Shown one piece after another: positions 1-8,421 of a stretch of 64,000 nt of DNA. The notes beneath the pieces are model-generated. The model made no database searches. It had not been told where the DNA came from and saw nothing but the letters and a program-made list of their open reading frames with translations. This stretch comes from Streptomyces sp. NBC_00457 (GTDB lineage Bacteria > Actinomycetota > Actinomycetes > Streptomycetales > Streptomycetaceae): NCBI RefSeq assembly GCF_036014015.1, contig NZ_CP107905.1, forward strand, positions 6,448,001-6,512,000. Reading direction: 5' to 3'. A program made the translations under genes and the position numbers. Position 1 is the first letter of the stretch. Every line of letters begins with the position of its first letter.

Positions 1-509
1 CCTTCAAGCGCAAGGCCTCGCCTGCGCTGATCCTGGCGTACGCGGCGTTCGAGGGTGTCTTCCTCGGCGTCCTGTCCAACATCGTCGACAACCGCATCGC
101 CGACGGGGCGGCCATGCAGGCCGTGCTCGGCACGATGGCGGTCTTCGCCGGTGTGCTGGTGGCGTACAAGGCGGGCTGGATCCGCGTCAACCGCCGGTTC
201 TACGGCTTCGTGATGGCGGCCGCGCTCGGCTTCATCCTGCTGATGGTCGTCAACATGCTGTTCGCCGTCTTCGGCGGCGGCGACGGCCTCGGCTTCCGCA
301 GCGGCCCGCTCGGCATCATCTTCGGTGTCGTCGGCATCCTGCTCGGCGCGTGCTTCCTCGCCCTGGACTTCAAGCAGGTCGAGGACGGCATCGCGTACGG
401 CGCGCCGCGTGAGGAGGCGTGGCTGGCGGCCTTCGGCCTCACGCTGACGCTGGTCTGGATCTACATGGAGTTCCTGCGGATCATCGCGATCCTCAACAGT
501 TCCGACTGA
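1..509 (+). CDS. Bax inhibitor-1/YccA-like membrane protein (5' partial)
   Basis: The frame is open from base 3, so the gene enters from outside the window and its true start is not seen. About 168 codons remain. At least five hydrophobic segments are visible, including ones around FYGFVMAAALGFILLMVV and GIIFGVVGILLGACFLALDF. The ending, with an acidic KQVEDGI loop followed by AAFGLTLTLVWIYMEFLRI, is typical of the BI-1/YccA family of integral membrane proteins. The family is linked in general to membrane or ion homeostasis; the specific role here is unknown. A hairpin terminator follows the stop by 47 bases. Confidence 0.8.
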   Translation, partial: FKRKASPALILAYAAFEGVFLGVLSNIVDNRIADGAAMQAVLGTMAVFAGVLVAYKAGWIRVNRRFYGFVMAAALGFILLMVVNMLFAVFGGGDGLGFRSGPLGIIFGVVGILLGACFLALDFKQVEDGIAYGAPREEAWLAAFGLTLTLVWIYMEFLRIIAILNSSD

Positions 510-555
510 TTCGCAGTTCTGACTGAGGCTGCGTCTGATCTGCGTCGGTCGTGCG

Positions 556-585
556 GAAGGGCCCCGGGTTCGCTCGGGGCCCTTC
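556..585 (+). terminator. Intrinsic terminator-like hairpin after the BI-1-like gene
   Basis: A GC-rich stem pairs GAAGGGCCCCG with its complement CGGGGCCCTTC around a short loop. It lies between the convergent genes ending at 509 (+) and 600 (-), so it can serve both directions. There is no long T-run, which is usual in Streptomyces. Confidence 0.75.
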
Positions 586-599
586 TCCGTTGTGCGCGC

Positions 600-830
600 C
601 TAGAAGAACTTGCGCGCGGCCCTCCTCAGGTCGTACTCGTGAATGATCGCCTTCGCGTGGCCGTACGCGAGGTTGTGTTCGTGCCGGAGCCAGCTGACCT
701 TCTCCTCGAAGCGGAAGAGGGCGGGGCCTTCGTCGACGGTGCGGAGCCAGTCGGAGACTTCACGACCGGTGCAGTGGGGGATGCGGGCGAGCATGTTGCG
801 GTGGGTCTCCTCAGAGAGGACGTGGGACAT
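600..830 (-). CDS. Small conserved protein, DUF4287-like
   Basis: A charged 76-residue protein beginning MSHVLSEETHRNM. It has conserved-looking blocks HCTGREVSDWLR and WLRHEHNLAYGHAKAIIHEYD and a basic end. It resembles the small actinobacterial family usually labelled DUF4287, recalled from memory and not searched. I preferred the inner ATG at 830 over an ATG at 848 because the family block begins there. No signal peptide or membrane segment is present. Its function is unknown. Confidence 0.6.
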   Translation of the reverse strand: MSHVLSEETHRNMLARIPHCTGREVSDWLRTVDEGPALFRFEEKVSWLRHEHNLAYGHAKAIIHEYDLRRAARKFF

Positions 831-932
831 CGGCGCCTCCGGACGCATGGGATGTAAGCCGGTCCTTCAGGTCACCGTGCCTGAGCGTTCGCGTGTTGGC
901 AACAGTGTGGGGAGACTGCGTAGGCTCGGTGC

Positions 933-1244
933 GTGGTTGATACGACGCCGTTGACGCGAGCTGTGGATCACTTTGCCGATCGGTTGCGGGCGGCTCCGCA
1001 GAGTCGCTTGCAGCGAGGCGGGGCCGGGGAGGCGCTGGCGTTGGCCAGGGAGTTGGCTCGGTGGGCGCAGGTTTTGGAGGCGCCGGGGGTCGAGCCCAGG
1101 GAGATGCCGGACGCCGGGATGTTCGCTGCGGCTGATCAAATCACCGTTGCTGTGCATGACTTGGCTGTTGTGCTGCAGAGCGAGGGTGAGGTTGAGGAGG
1201 CTGTGCGGATGGTGGTTGAGGCGCAGAAGAGGGCGGGGGTCTAG
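933..1244 (+). CDS. Hypothetical protein, 103 aa, helical
   Basis: The gene starts with GTG. The protein is Ala-, Arg- and Glu-rich with no signal peptide or membrane segment, and it looks all-helical (for example the AGEALALARELARWAQVLEA region and the C-terminal EEAVRMVVEAQKRAG). I do not recognise a family. Codon use and GC skew fit a real Streptomyces gene. The stop is followed within 15-55 bases by a copy of the intergenic repeat at 1259-1298. Confidence 0.55.
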   Translation: MVDTTPLTRAVDHFADRLRAAPQSRLQRGGAGEALALARELARWAQVLEAPGVEPREMPDAGMFAAADQITVAVHDLAVVLQSEGEVEEAVRMVVEAQKRAGV

Positions 1245-1258
1245 GGCGCGGTGGCGTT

Positions 1259-1298
1259 GTGGCTTGTCGCGCAGTTCCCCGCGCCCCTAAAGGGGCGT
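1259..1298 (+). repeat. Streptomyces-type intergenic repeat, copy 1 of 3
   Basis: The copy contains GGCTTGTCGCGCAGTTCCCC followed by a small stem (CGCCCC, loop, GGGGCG). Near-identical copies lie at 14033-14070 and 27442-27480. Here it sits between the convergent genes ending at 1244 and 1322. The stem could terminate transcription, but the conserved left flank is longer than a terminator needs. Confidence 0.8.
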
Positions 1299-1321
1299 CC
1301 GGTCCTCCGGCGTCTTCAAAG

Positions 1322-2107
1322 CTAGAGCGACGCTATGACCCTGTCCGCCAGGATGTAGACCGTTTCCTCGCCGCACTCGAACGTCAGCGTGTACGCACCT
1401 GAGATTCCTGAGCCGCCCAGGAGGATCGGGGACGCGCCCTTGGTCAGAGCCGATGCCAGGCGTTCTGCTGTTTCTCGGTGGCCGGGGGTCATGCAGAGGG
1501 TGGTGCCGTCGGCGAAGACGTAGACGTCGAGGGTGCCGAGGGGGCCGGGGCGGACGTCGGTGAGTTCTACGCGGTCGGCCGCGAGTTCTTCGAGGGTGGC
1601 TACGGTGCGCTCGTGGTCGTTGACGACCGGTGACTGGACCGGGACGAAGTCCGGGTGGGAGGGGTGGCGGCGGCGGGCCGCGGCCAACTCGGGGGAGTCT
1701 CCGGCGTACTCGTCGGTGTCCGTGCCCGGCTCGCTGACCGGCTCGAGCGGTTCCAGGCCCGCGAAGTCGCTCTGGCGGGGCAGGAACAGCTCGCTGTCGG
1801 TGAGGCCCAGCAGGGTCGGCGCGTCGGTGTCACGGGCCTCCTGGGCCGCCCAGAAGGCGCGCGCCTCGGCCAGTTCGCGCTCGCGCTCCTCGGCGAGGGC
1901 CTCGGCCACGGCGGCGCGTATCTCATCGACGTCGGCTGACGGGCGTGCGGCGGGCACGCGCGGGCGGGCGGTGGTGCGGCTCTCGGCCAGCTCGGTGTGC
2001 AGGGCCGCGACCTGCCGGCGCAGCACCACGAGGGTGCGCAGGGCGGCGACGCCCACGGCGCCTGTGGCGGCCGTGGTGAGCAGCAAGGCGATCGGCATGG
2101 CGCTCAC
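1322..2107 (-). CDS. Membrane-anchored hypothetical protein, 261 aa
   Basis: The GTG at 2107 was chosen because a GGGAG Shine-Dalgarno lies 7 bases upstream; an ATG three codons later is the alternative. An N-terminal hydrophobic segment (residues 5-28, ALLLTTAATGAVGVAAL) is followed by a coiled-coil-like stretch (residues about 30-90, VVLRRQVAALHTELAES to ERERELAEARAFW). After an acidic Pro-rich linker comes a C-terminal globular domain of about 90 residues ending ETVYILADRVIASL. No catalytic motif was recognised. It is probably a single-pass membrane protein of unknown function. Confidence 0.6.
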   Translation of the reverse strand: MSAMPIALLLTTAATGAVGVAALRTLVVLRRQVAALHTELAESRTTARPRVPAARPSADVDEIRAAVAEALAEERERELAEARAFWAAQEARDTDAPTLLGLTDSELFLPRQSDFAGLEPLEPVSEPGTDTDEYAGDSPELAAARRRHPSHPDFVPVQSPVVNDHERTVATLEELAADRVELTDVRPGPLGTLDVYVFADGTTLCMTPGHRETAERLASALTKGASPILLGGSGISGAYTLTFECGEETVYILADRVIASL

Positions 2108-2304
2108 TGACGTACTCCCGGTTCAAAGTCGACCCCCGACTTCCTACATCAGCTTGAAGGGAGGACTATCCCGCTGTCAGTGCGTAACGTCACGAATGGG
2201 ACAGGTCTTTGGGCCTGATGTTTGGTCGTGAAACGGCTCTGAGCTGCGTAAATCCCTCTCGCGAGGGAGATAGGTCACATCCTGGGGGAGATTGGATCAC
2301 AAAA

Positions 2305-2341
2305 CGGCCCAGAACCTTGGAGTTTCACGGGTTCTGGGCCG
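2305..2341 (-). terminator. Rho-independent terminator of the thiolase gene
   Basis: Twelve-base perfect arms CGGCCCAGAACC and GGTTCTGGGCCG flank a 13-base loop. On the minus strand the stem is followed by TTTTGTG, so this is a textbook intrinsic terminator 39 bases past the thiolase stop. Confidence 0.88.
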
Positions 2342-2379
2342 AAGACTCACGCTGGGTCGTGAGTTGACTACCTAGAGGT

Positions 2380-3597
2380 TCAGCTCAGGCGCTCGATGAC
2401 CATGGCCATGCCCTGGCCGCCGCCGACGCACATCGTCTCCAGGCCGAACTGCTTGTCGTGGAACTGGAGGGAGTTGATGAGCGTGGTGGTGATGCGGGCG
2501 CCGGTCATGCCGAAGGGGTGGCCCACGGCGATGGCGCCGCCGTTGACGTTCAGCTTGTCGAGGTCGATGCCCAGGTCGCGGTAGGAGGGGATCACCTGCG
2601 CGGCGAACGCCTCGTTGATCTCGACCAGGTCGATGTCGTCGATCGTCAGCCCGGCGCGCTGGAGGGCCTGCTTGCTGGCCTCCACCGGGCCGAGGCCCAT
2701 GATCTCGGGGGACAGGCCCGAGACGCCGGTGGAGACGATGCGGGCGAGCGGGGTGAGGCCGAGCTCGCGGGCCTTGGTGTCGGACATGATCACGACCGCG
2801 GCGGCACCGTCGTTCAGGGGGCAGCAGTTGCCGGCGGTGACCAGGCCGTCGGGGCGGAAGACCGGCTTCAGGCCCGACACGCCCTCCATGGTGACGCCGG
2901 GGCGGGGGCCGTCGTCCTTGCTGATGACGGTGCCGTCGGGGAGGGTGACCGGGGTGATCTCGCGCTCCCAGAAGCCGTTCTTGATGGCTTCCTCGGCGAG
3001 GTTCTGTGAGCGGACGCCGAACTCGTCCATGTCCTGGCGGGTGATGCCCTTCGCCCGGGCCAGGTTCTCGGCGGTCTGGCCCATGGCGATGTACGGGTCG
3101 GGGAGGAGGCCGTCCTCCCGCGGGTCGTGCCAGGTGGAGCCCTCGGACTCGGCTACGGCGGCGGTGCGGGCCTCGGCGTCGGCGAACAGCGGGTTGCGCG
3201 CGCCGGGCATGTCGGAGGAGCCGTTGGCGTAGCGGGACACCATCTCGACGCCGGCCGAGATGAAGACGTCGCCCTCGCCGGCCTTGATGGCGTGCAGGGC
3301 CATGCGGCTCGTCTGGAGGGACGAGGAGCAGTAGCGGGTGATCGTGCAGCCGGGGAGGTGGTCCATGCCCATCTGTACGGCGACGATGCGGCCGAGGTTG
3401 TGGCCCTGCTCGCCGCCGGGGAGGCCGCAGCCGAGCATCAGGTCGTCGATGTCCCTGGGGTCGAGGTCGGGAACCTTGGCGAGGGCCGCCTGGATGATCG
3501 TGGCGGTCAGGTCGTCCGGGCGCAGGTCCTTGAGGGAGCCCTTGCCGGCGCGGCCGATGGGGGAGCGGGCGGTCGAGACGATCACGGCTTCGGGCAT
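2380..3597 (-). CDS. Acetyl-CoA C-acyltransferase (thiolase)
   Basis: This 405-residue protein matches the usual thiolase length of about 400. The nucleophilic Cys90 sits in [14 protein letters not shown], the second-domain signature is [16 protein letters not shown], and the C-terminal catalytic cysteine is in [10 protein letters not shown]. The enzyme condenses or thiolytically cleaves 3-ketoacyl-CoA in fatty-acid turnover or acetoacetyl-CoA metabolism, in the cytoplasm. An open frame extends 156 bases further upstream, but the protein clearly begins [16 protein letters not shown], as thiolases do. The gene is monocistronic with its own terminator. The acyl-CoA dehydrogenase at 51033 is far away and not obviously co-regulated. 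Confidence 0.93.
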   Translation of the reverse strand: MPEAVIVSTARSPIGRAGKGSLKDLRPDDLTATIIQAALAKVPDLDPRDIDDLMLGCGLPGGEQGHNLGRIVAVQMGMDHLPGCTITRYCSSSLQTSRMALHAIKAGEGDVFISAGVEMVSRYANGSSDMPGARNPLFADAEARTAAVAESEGSTWHDPREDGLLPDPYIAMGQTAENLARAKGITRQDMDEFGVRSQNLAEEAIKNGFWEREITPVTLPDGTVISKDDGPRPGVTMEGVSGLKPVFRPDGLVTAGNCCPLNDGAAAVVIMSDTKARELGLTPLARIVSTGVSGLSPEIMGLGPVEASKQALQRAGLTIDDIDLVEINEAFAAQVIPSYRDLGIDLDKLNVNGGAIAVGHPFGMTGARITTTLINSLQFHDKQFGLETMCVGGGQGMAMVIERLS

Positions 3598-3744
3598 CAC
3601 GGCTCCATTGACGTACGTGCGGAATATACGGGCTGGGCTGCTTGGGAAGTTACCCGTACGTATGGAGTCGGTCACGTGCGCGGTGGTGTGACACTGACCG
3701 CAATTTTCTAAGCGCTTGCTTTTCTTCGCCCCCGCCGCCCCTAC

Positions 3745-3945
3745 CCCTCCCATCCCCCAGGGGCTCCGCCCCTTCGACCCCGCCAGGGGGCTCCGCCCCC
3801 TGGACCCCCGCGGGGCTCCGCCCCTGCACCCCGCTCCTCAAACGCCGGAGGGGCTGGTTTTCAGCCCGTCCGGCGTTTGAGGACAAGGCCCGTTCAGGGC
3901 CGAAGCGGGGGTCTGGGGGCGCAGCCCCCAGGGATGGGACGGGTA
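3745..3945. repeat. Composite palindromic repeat island
   Basis: This 366-base gap between the thiolase start and the SGNH hydrolase stop carries no gene. Its core is a long hairpin, arms 3835-3856 and 3862-3883. The 22-base arms, starting TCCTCAAACGCCGG, pair with one mismatch. It is flanked on the left by three copies of GGGGCTCCGCCCC and on the right by CTGGGGGCGCAGCCCCCAG. Such composite blocks are, from memory, scattered between genes in Streptomyces genomes. Confidence 0.8.
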
Positions 3946-3963
3946 GGGGCGGCGGGGGCGAGG

Positions 3964-4983
3964 TCAGCTTGGTGTGTGGAGTGGCTCCGGTTCGGTTACC
4001 CGGCGCCTGCGTCGGCGCTTCAGCAGTGCCCACGGTCCCCGCGGTCCCGTCGGCATCGCTGCCGTGACCTCCGTGCCGGCCTCCGAGGCGGCCTCGGCCG
4101 CGGCGCGGGCCACCGGGAGGAAGCCCTCGCGGCGGGAGGCGTCGGGGCGCTCCTCCTCCGCCGGCCAGAGGCCGAGGGAGGCGCAGACCGTGGGGAGGAC
4201 GGCCATGGCGGCGGTGGCGTAACCCTCCGCCGACGGGTGGTAGTGGTCGGGGCCGAACAGCTCCCGCGGATTCGCCGCGAACTCGGGGCCCAGCAGGTCG
4301 CCCAGGGACACCGTGCGCCCGCCCTGCTCGACCGTGCCGATCGTCTGGGCCGCCGCCAACTGGCGGGACGCCCGGCGGGCCAGCCAGCGCAACGGCTGCT
4401 GTACCGGCTCGATCGTGCCGAGGTCGGGACAGGTGCCGACGACCACTTCCGCGCCCGCGGTGCGCAGCCGCCGTACCGCCGCCGAGAGATGACGCACCGA
4501 GCGCGTCGGCGGCATCCGGTTCGTCACGTCGTTCGCGCCGATCATGATCACGCAGACGTCGGGCGCGAGCGCCGGGTCCGCGAGAAGCAACGACACCTGG
4601 CGGTCCAGATCGTCCGAGCAGGCCCCCGGCAGCGCCACGTTCCGCAGCTCCACGGGCCGTTCCGCCACCGCCGCGAGCCCGGAGGCGAGCAGCGCGCCCG
4701 GTGTCTGGCCGGCCCGGCGGACGCCCTGGCCGGAGGCCGTGGAGTCGCCCAGCATCGCCAGCCGCAGGGGCGGTGACTCAGGGGTGGTGCAGGCGTCGCC
4801 GTACCGGCCGTCCGCGTTCGGCGGGTGGGGTGACGTGCCGTTGTTGACATGGCGCTTGGCCAGCTGCACCTCCGCCAGCAGCAGTCCCACGGCAGCGGCG
4901 CCGGCCAGGCCGATCCCGCCGCCCCCGTACGCCGCGCCGGCCGCGATCCGCCGGGCCACCCGCGCCCTCGACATGCTCGTCAT
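3964..4983 (-). CDS. SGNH/GDSL-family hydrolase, membrane-anchored or secreted
   Basis: The 339-residue protein has an N-terminal Arg-rich stretch, then a hydrophobic segment (about 14-38) acting as signal or anchor. A full SGNH hydrolase core follows. Block I is MLGDSTASGQG with nucleophile Ser81, block II is ALPGACSDDL, block III is IMIGANDVTN, and block V is DHYHPSAEGY with the catalytic Asp and His. The family includes esterases, lipases and carbohydrate deacetylases; the substrate cannot be read. The start at 4983 has GGAGG 12 bases upstream, and 4974 is an alternative. A basic tail (RRRRRRVTEPEP) ends the protein. It is divergent from cbs. Confidence 0.85.
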   Translation of the reverse strand: MTSMSRARVARRIAAGAAYGGGGIGLAGAAAVGLLLAEVQLAKRHVNNGTSPHPPNADGRYGDACTTPESPPLRLAMLGDSTASGQGVRRAGQTPGALLASGLAAVAERPVELRNVALPGACSDDLDRQVSLLLADPALAPDVCVIMIGANDVTNRMPPTRSVRHLSAAVRRLRTAGAEVVVGTCPDLGTIEPVQQPLRWLARRASRQLAAAQTIGTVEQGGRTVSLGDLLGPEFAANPRELFGPDHYHPSAEGYATAAMAVLPTVCASLGLWPAEEERPDASRREGFLPVARAAAEAASEAGTEVTAAMPTGPRGPWALLKRRRRRRVTEPEPLHTPS

Positions 4984-5144
4984 GCGTAGCCGCCACCTCC
5001 TCATTGCCGTACATCCACTGCTTGCCCCGTACGGGGCGTCGCCCAATCTCAACGGTGAGTGAACGACCGCTACGGTGAAGCCGAAGGTCATAGGCTGGCG
5101 GAACCAATCACGACCACTTCTTTTGCAAGCATCCGGAGACAACG

Positions 5145-6533
5145 GTGCAATTCCACGACTCGATGATCAGTCTCGTCGGCAACACCCCGCTGGTGAGGCT
5201 CAACAACGTCACCAAGGGCATCAGGGCCACCGTCCTGGCCAAGGTGGAGTACTTCAACCCGGGCGGCTCGGTGAAGGACCGCATCGCGCTGCGCATGATC
5301 GAGGCCGCGGAGAAGAGCGGCGAGCTGCGGCCCGGCGGCACGATCGTGGAGCCGACCAGCGGCAACACCGGTGTGGGGCTGGCCATCGTGGCCCAGCAGA
5401 AGGGGTACAAGTGCATCTTCGTGTGCCCCGACAAGGTGAGCACCGACAAGATCAATGTGCTGCGCGCGTACGGCGCGGAGGTGGTCGTATGCCCCACCGC
5501 CGTCGACCCCGAGCACCCCGACTCGTACTACAACGTCTCCGACCGCCTCGTACGCGAGACGCCCGGCGCGTGGAAGCCCGACCAGTACTCCAACCCCCAC
5601 AACCCCCTCTCGCACTATCACTCCACCGGCCCCGAGCTGTGGGAGCAGACGGAGGGACGGATCACGCACTTCGTGACCGGGGTCGGGACCGGGGGCACCA
5701 TCTCGGGTACGGGCCGGTATCTGAAGGACGCGAGCGACGGCAAGGTCCAGGTCATCGGCGCCGACCCCGAGGGCTCCGTGTACTCCGGCGGGTCCGGGCG
5801 GCCGTATCTCGTCGAGGGGGTCGGTGAGGACTTCTGGCCCACGGCTTACGACCGGACGGTCGCCGACGAGATCGTGGCGGTCTCCGACAAGGACTCCTTC
5901 CAGATGACCCGGCGGCTGGCCAAGGAGGAGGGGCTGCTGGTCGGCGGCTCCTGCGGCATGGCCGTCGTCGCGGCGCTGCGGGTCGCCGAGCGGCTCGGAC
6001 CGGACGATGTCGTGGTCGTCCTGCTGCCCGACAGCGGGCGCGGCTATCTCAGCAAGATCTTCAACGACGAGTGGATGGCCGACTACGGCTTCCTGGAGGA
6101 CGCGGGCCCCAGCGCCCGCGTCGCCGACGTGCTCGACGACAAGGAGCACGGCGCGATCCCCCACCTCGTCCATATGCACCCGGACGAAACGGTCGGCCAG
6201 GCCATCGAGGTGCTGCGCGAGTACGGCGTCTCGCAGATGCCGATCGTGAAGCCGGGCGCCGGGCACCCGGACGTGATGGCCGCCGAGGTGGTCGGTTCCG
6301 TGGTCGAACGGGAGCTGCTCGACGCGCTGTTCACCAAGACGGCTTCGCTGGAGGACCCGCTCGAGAAGCACATGTCCCCGCCGCTGCCGCAGGTCGGCTC
6401 CGGCGAGCCGGTCGCCGACCTGATGTCCGTGCTGGGCAAGGCGGACGCGGCGATCGTCCTGGTCGAGGGCAAGCCGACCGGCGTGATCGGCCGACAGGAC
6501 CTGCTGGCCTTCCTCGCCAAGGTCGGGAAGTAG
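5145..6533 (+). CDS. cbs: Cystathionine beta-synthase
   Basis: The 462-residue protein starts at GTG 5145. A fold-II PLP domain holds the Schiff-base Lys44 in GGSVKDRIALR, the substrate loop TSGNTGVGLA, and the phosphate loop GTGGTISGTGRYLKD. Two CBS domains follow from about residue 330 (IPHLVHMHPDETVGQAIEVL and LEKHMSPPLPQVGSGEPVADL). This architecture separates it from plain cysteine synthases, which lack CBS domains. The reaction joins serine and homocysteine to cystathionine in reverse transsulfuration; a side role in cysteine or H2S formation is possible. It appears monocistronic and is followed by a stem-loop-rich intergenic region. Confidence 0.92.
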   Translation: MQFHDSMISLVGNTPLVRLNNVTKGIRATVLAKVEYFNPGGSVKDRIALRMIEAAEKSGELRPGGTIVEPTSGNTGVGLAIVAQQKGYKCIFVCPDKVSTDKINVLRAYGAEVVVCPTAVDPEHPDSYYNVSDRLVRETPGAWKPDQYSNPHNPLSHYHSTGPELWEQTEGRITHFVTGVGTGGTISGTGRYLKDASDGKVQVIGADPEGSVYSGGSGRPYLVEGVGEDFWPTAYDRTVADEIVAVSDKDSFQMTRRLAKEEGLLVGGSCGMAVVAALRVAERLGPDDVVVVLLPDSGRGYLSKIFNDEWMADYGFLEDAGPSARVADVLDDKEHGAIPHLVHMHPDETVGQAIEVLREYGVSQMPIVKPGAGHPDVMAAEVVGSVVERELLDALFTKTASLEDPLEKHMSPPLPQVGSGEPVADLMSVLGKADAAIVLVEGKPTGVIGRQDLLAFLAKVGK

Positions 6534-6972
6534 GGCCGGGCAGGCCCTCAGCGGGAAACGTCCGGTGAACGGGCCGTGGACGTGGGGAACTTGTGGTGAT
6601 CGACGGGCTTCGTGGACTTCGCGGAAGTGGTACGAGCGCGTCACGTCCGCGCAGCACCCGCTTAACACGGGTCCGGCACATTAGTGGGTGTCGGCAGGGC
6701 GGGAGCGGCTCCCCGCCCCGGCCGACGCCGAACGGCGTCAAGGACCTCCGGAGCGGCTCCCGGACCTCCATGGACGCCTAGGACGCGCAAGCCCGGCCTG
6801 ACCCGGCCCGCGTCCCTCGCGGGGACCGCCGTCGTCCCGCCCCCCGTCAACGGGGGTGCGGCGGTCCCCGCGATAGCTTTTTGGGCCGACTTCGGCCGAG
6901 GTGGGTTTGGCACCGCCGGGTACCGCCATCGCCCGCACTACGCGGCCCCGCCAGGCCCGAGGCCCCGCGCGG
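6534..6972. other. Gene-free interval with three consecutive stem-loops
   Basis: No convincing gene lies in these 439 bases between convergent genes; the open frames here lack a ribosome site and recognisable protein. Hairpins occur at 6697-6719 (GGGCGGGAG with CTCCCCGCCC, one bulge), 6724-6739 (GACGCCG-AA-CGGCGTC) and 6818-6872 (listed separately). Confidence 0.6.
6818..6872 (+). terminator. Nested stem-loop terminator between convergent genes
   Basis: Perfect 14-base arms CGCGGGGACCGCCG (6818-6831) and CGGCGGTCCCCGCG (6859-6872) enclose a second perfect hairpin, CCCCCGTCAACGGGGG (6841-6856). On the plus strand the sequence ATAGCTTTTT follows, giving an intrinsic terminator layout. It sits 285 bases after cbs and 100 bases before the end of the opposing gene. 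Confidence 0.8.
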
Positions 6973-7413
6973 TCATCCCTCCCAGTCGCTGTCCCGGGAG
7001 GACTTGCTGCGCCGGTGGAACAGGCCCGGGTTGTTGCGGGCGGCCTGGACCACGTTCACGCCGACGATGCCCGCCCAGGCGACGAGCAGGCCCGGCAGAT
7101 CCGCGACGCCGCCGCCGATCGCGGACAGCGGTACCGCGAGGACCAGCGAGACGATCCCGAAGCCCCAGCGTTCGCCGAAGGTGTCGGAGTCGTTGGCCTT
7201 CGGCGACCGCGAGTCGCGGGCCACCACCATCTGCTGTTCGGCGAGCTGCCGGCGTACCCGGCGCTCCACCGCGCCGTCGATGCGCTGGTCGACCTTCTCC
7301 AGGAACGAGTCGACCAGCGCGGACTCGTACTCCTCGCCCAGTTCCCTGCGAGCCTGCAGGGTGGCGTTGAGTTCCTTCTTGACTTCGGCGTCCCGCGCGT
7401 CCATTCCCGTCAT
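6973..7413 (-). CDS. Integral membrane protein, hypothetical, 146 aa
   Basis: The N-terminal half is a charged helix likely to be cytoplasmic and coiled (KKELNATLQARRELGEEYES, DQRIDGAVERRVRRQLAEQQ). It is followed by two hydrophobic segments (FGIVSLVLAVPLSAIGGGVA and GLLVAWAGIVGVNVVQAA) and a polar tail. I take the start as ATG 7413 (MTGMDARD); ATG 7404 is equally possible. The layout recalls small actinobacterial membrane proteins with a 2TM C-terminus, but no function can be assigned. It lies just downstream of, and co-directional with, the osmoprotectant transporter operon, 65 bases away. Confidence 0.65.
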   Translation of the reverse strand: MTGMDARDAEVKKELNATLQARRELGEEYESALVDSFLEKVDQRIDGAVERRVRRQLAEQQMVVARDSRSPKANDSDTFGERWGFGIVSLVLAVPLSAIGGGVADLPGLLVAWAGIVGVNVVQAARNNPGLFHRRSKSSRDSDWEG

Positions 7414-7478
7414 GCGCTCCACGGTAGGCAGCGCGGACGGGGGTCGCACTGGGGTTAGCCCCCCTGTTCGTCCTCGGG

Positions 7479-8411
7479 CTACTTGGTGAGCCCGTGCTGC
7501 TTGGCGTAGTCGTTCGCCACGTCCTCCGGGTCCTTCTTGTCCTTGTCGACCTGGCGGTTCAGCTCGGTGAGCTGGGCCGTGGTGAGGACGTTGCCGAGCT
7601 GTGCGAGGGCCTTGCGGACGATGGAGTCGGCCTTGCGGTCGGCGATGAGGGGGACGATGTGCTGGCCGGGGATGAGGTTCTTGGGGTCGGTGAGGACCAC
7701 CCAGTCGTTGGCCACGATGTCGGTGTCGGTGGTGAAGAGGTTGGCCACGTCCACGTCGCCCTTCTTGAGGGCGCCCTTGACCAGCGGACCGGAGGAGTCC
7801 AGCGACTTGAACTCCTTGAACTCAACCCCGTACACCTCCTTCAGGCCTACGACACCCACCTCGCGCTTCTTGACCTCGGGCGCCGCGCCGATGACCAGCT
7901 TGCCGTTCTGCTTCTTCAGGTCGGCGAGGGAGGTCAGGCCGTACCTCTTGGCGGTCTCCTGGGTGACCGCGAAGGCGTCGGAGTCCTCGGCCTTGCCGTA
8001 GGGCAGGACCTGGAGGCCTGCGGGTAGGGCCATGGCGAGGGCGTTCTGCATCTCGCCCTCCTCCGTCGCCGTCGACTTGGTGTCGAGGTAGTGCAGCAGG
8101 GCGCCCTGGTACTCGGGGAGGAGGTCGATGTCGCCGCCCTTGAGCGCGGGGATGAGGATCTCGCGGGTGCCGAGGTTGGGGCGGACGGTGGTCTTGACGC
8201 CGGCCGATTCCAGGACGGCCGCGTAAAGGTAGCCCAGCACCTGGTTCTCGGTGAAGTTGGCGGTGCCGATGGTGATGCCGCTCTTGCTGGAGCCGCCGCC
8301 ACCGCTGGTGGTGCCTTGGCCGTCGAGGGAGGTGACGCCGCTGGAGCAGGCGGACAGGGCGGTGACGGAGCCTGCTGCGAACAGGCCGCCGAGGAGCGTA
8401 CGACGATTCAT
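7479..8411 (-). CDS. Osmoprotectant ABC transporter substrate-binding lipoprotein
   Basis: This 310-residue protein has a twin-Arg start (MNRRTLLGG) and a lipobox LSAC with lipidated Cys22, so it is an extracellular lipoprotein. The body carries the ProX/OpuBC-type fold: GITIGTANFTENQVLGYLYA, then NLGTREILIPALKGGDIDLLPEYQG and LVIGAAPE. Family members bind glycine betaine, choline or carnitine; the ligand cannot be told from the sequence. It is the last gene of an operon of ATPase, two permeases and binding protein, 10 bases after the second permease. Confidence 0.9.
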   Translation of the reverse strand: MNRRTLLGGLFAAGSVTALSACSSGVTSLDGQGTTSGGGGSSKSGITIGTANFTENQVLGYLYAAVLESAGVKTTVRPNLGTREILIPALKGGDIDLLPEYQGALLHYLDTKSTATEEGEMQNALAMALPAGLQVLPYGKAEDSDAFAVTQETAKRYGLTSLADLKKQNGKLVIGAAPEVKKREVGVVGLKEVYGVEFKEFKSLDSSGPLVKGALKKGDVDVANLFTTDTDIVANDWVVLTDPKNLIPGQHIVPLIADRKADSIVRKALAQLGNVLTTAQLTELNRQVDKDKKDPEDVANDYAKQHGLTK

Positions 8412-8421
8412 GGCGGGTTCC

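Noticed and set aside
5145..6533. Cysteine synthase (cysK/cysM) assignment
   Set aside because: The protein has two C-terminal CBS domains and the length of cystathionine beta-synthase.
5088..6668. Long minus-strand open frame antisense to cbs
   Set aside because: It is a GC-bias shadow with low-complexity composition, and the opposite strand encodes a clear enzyme.
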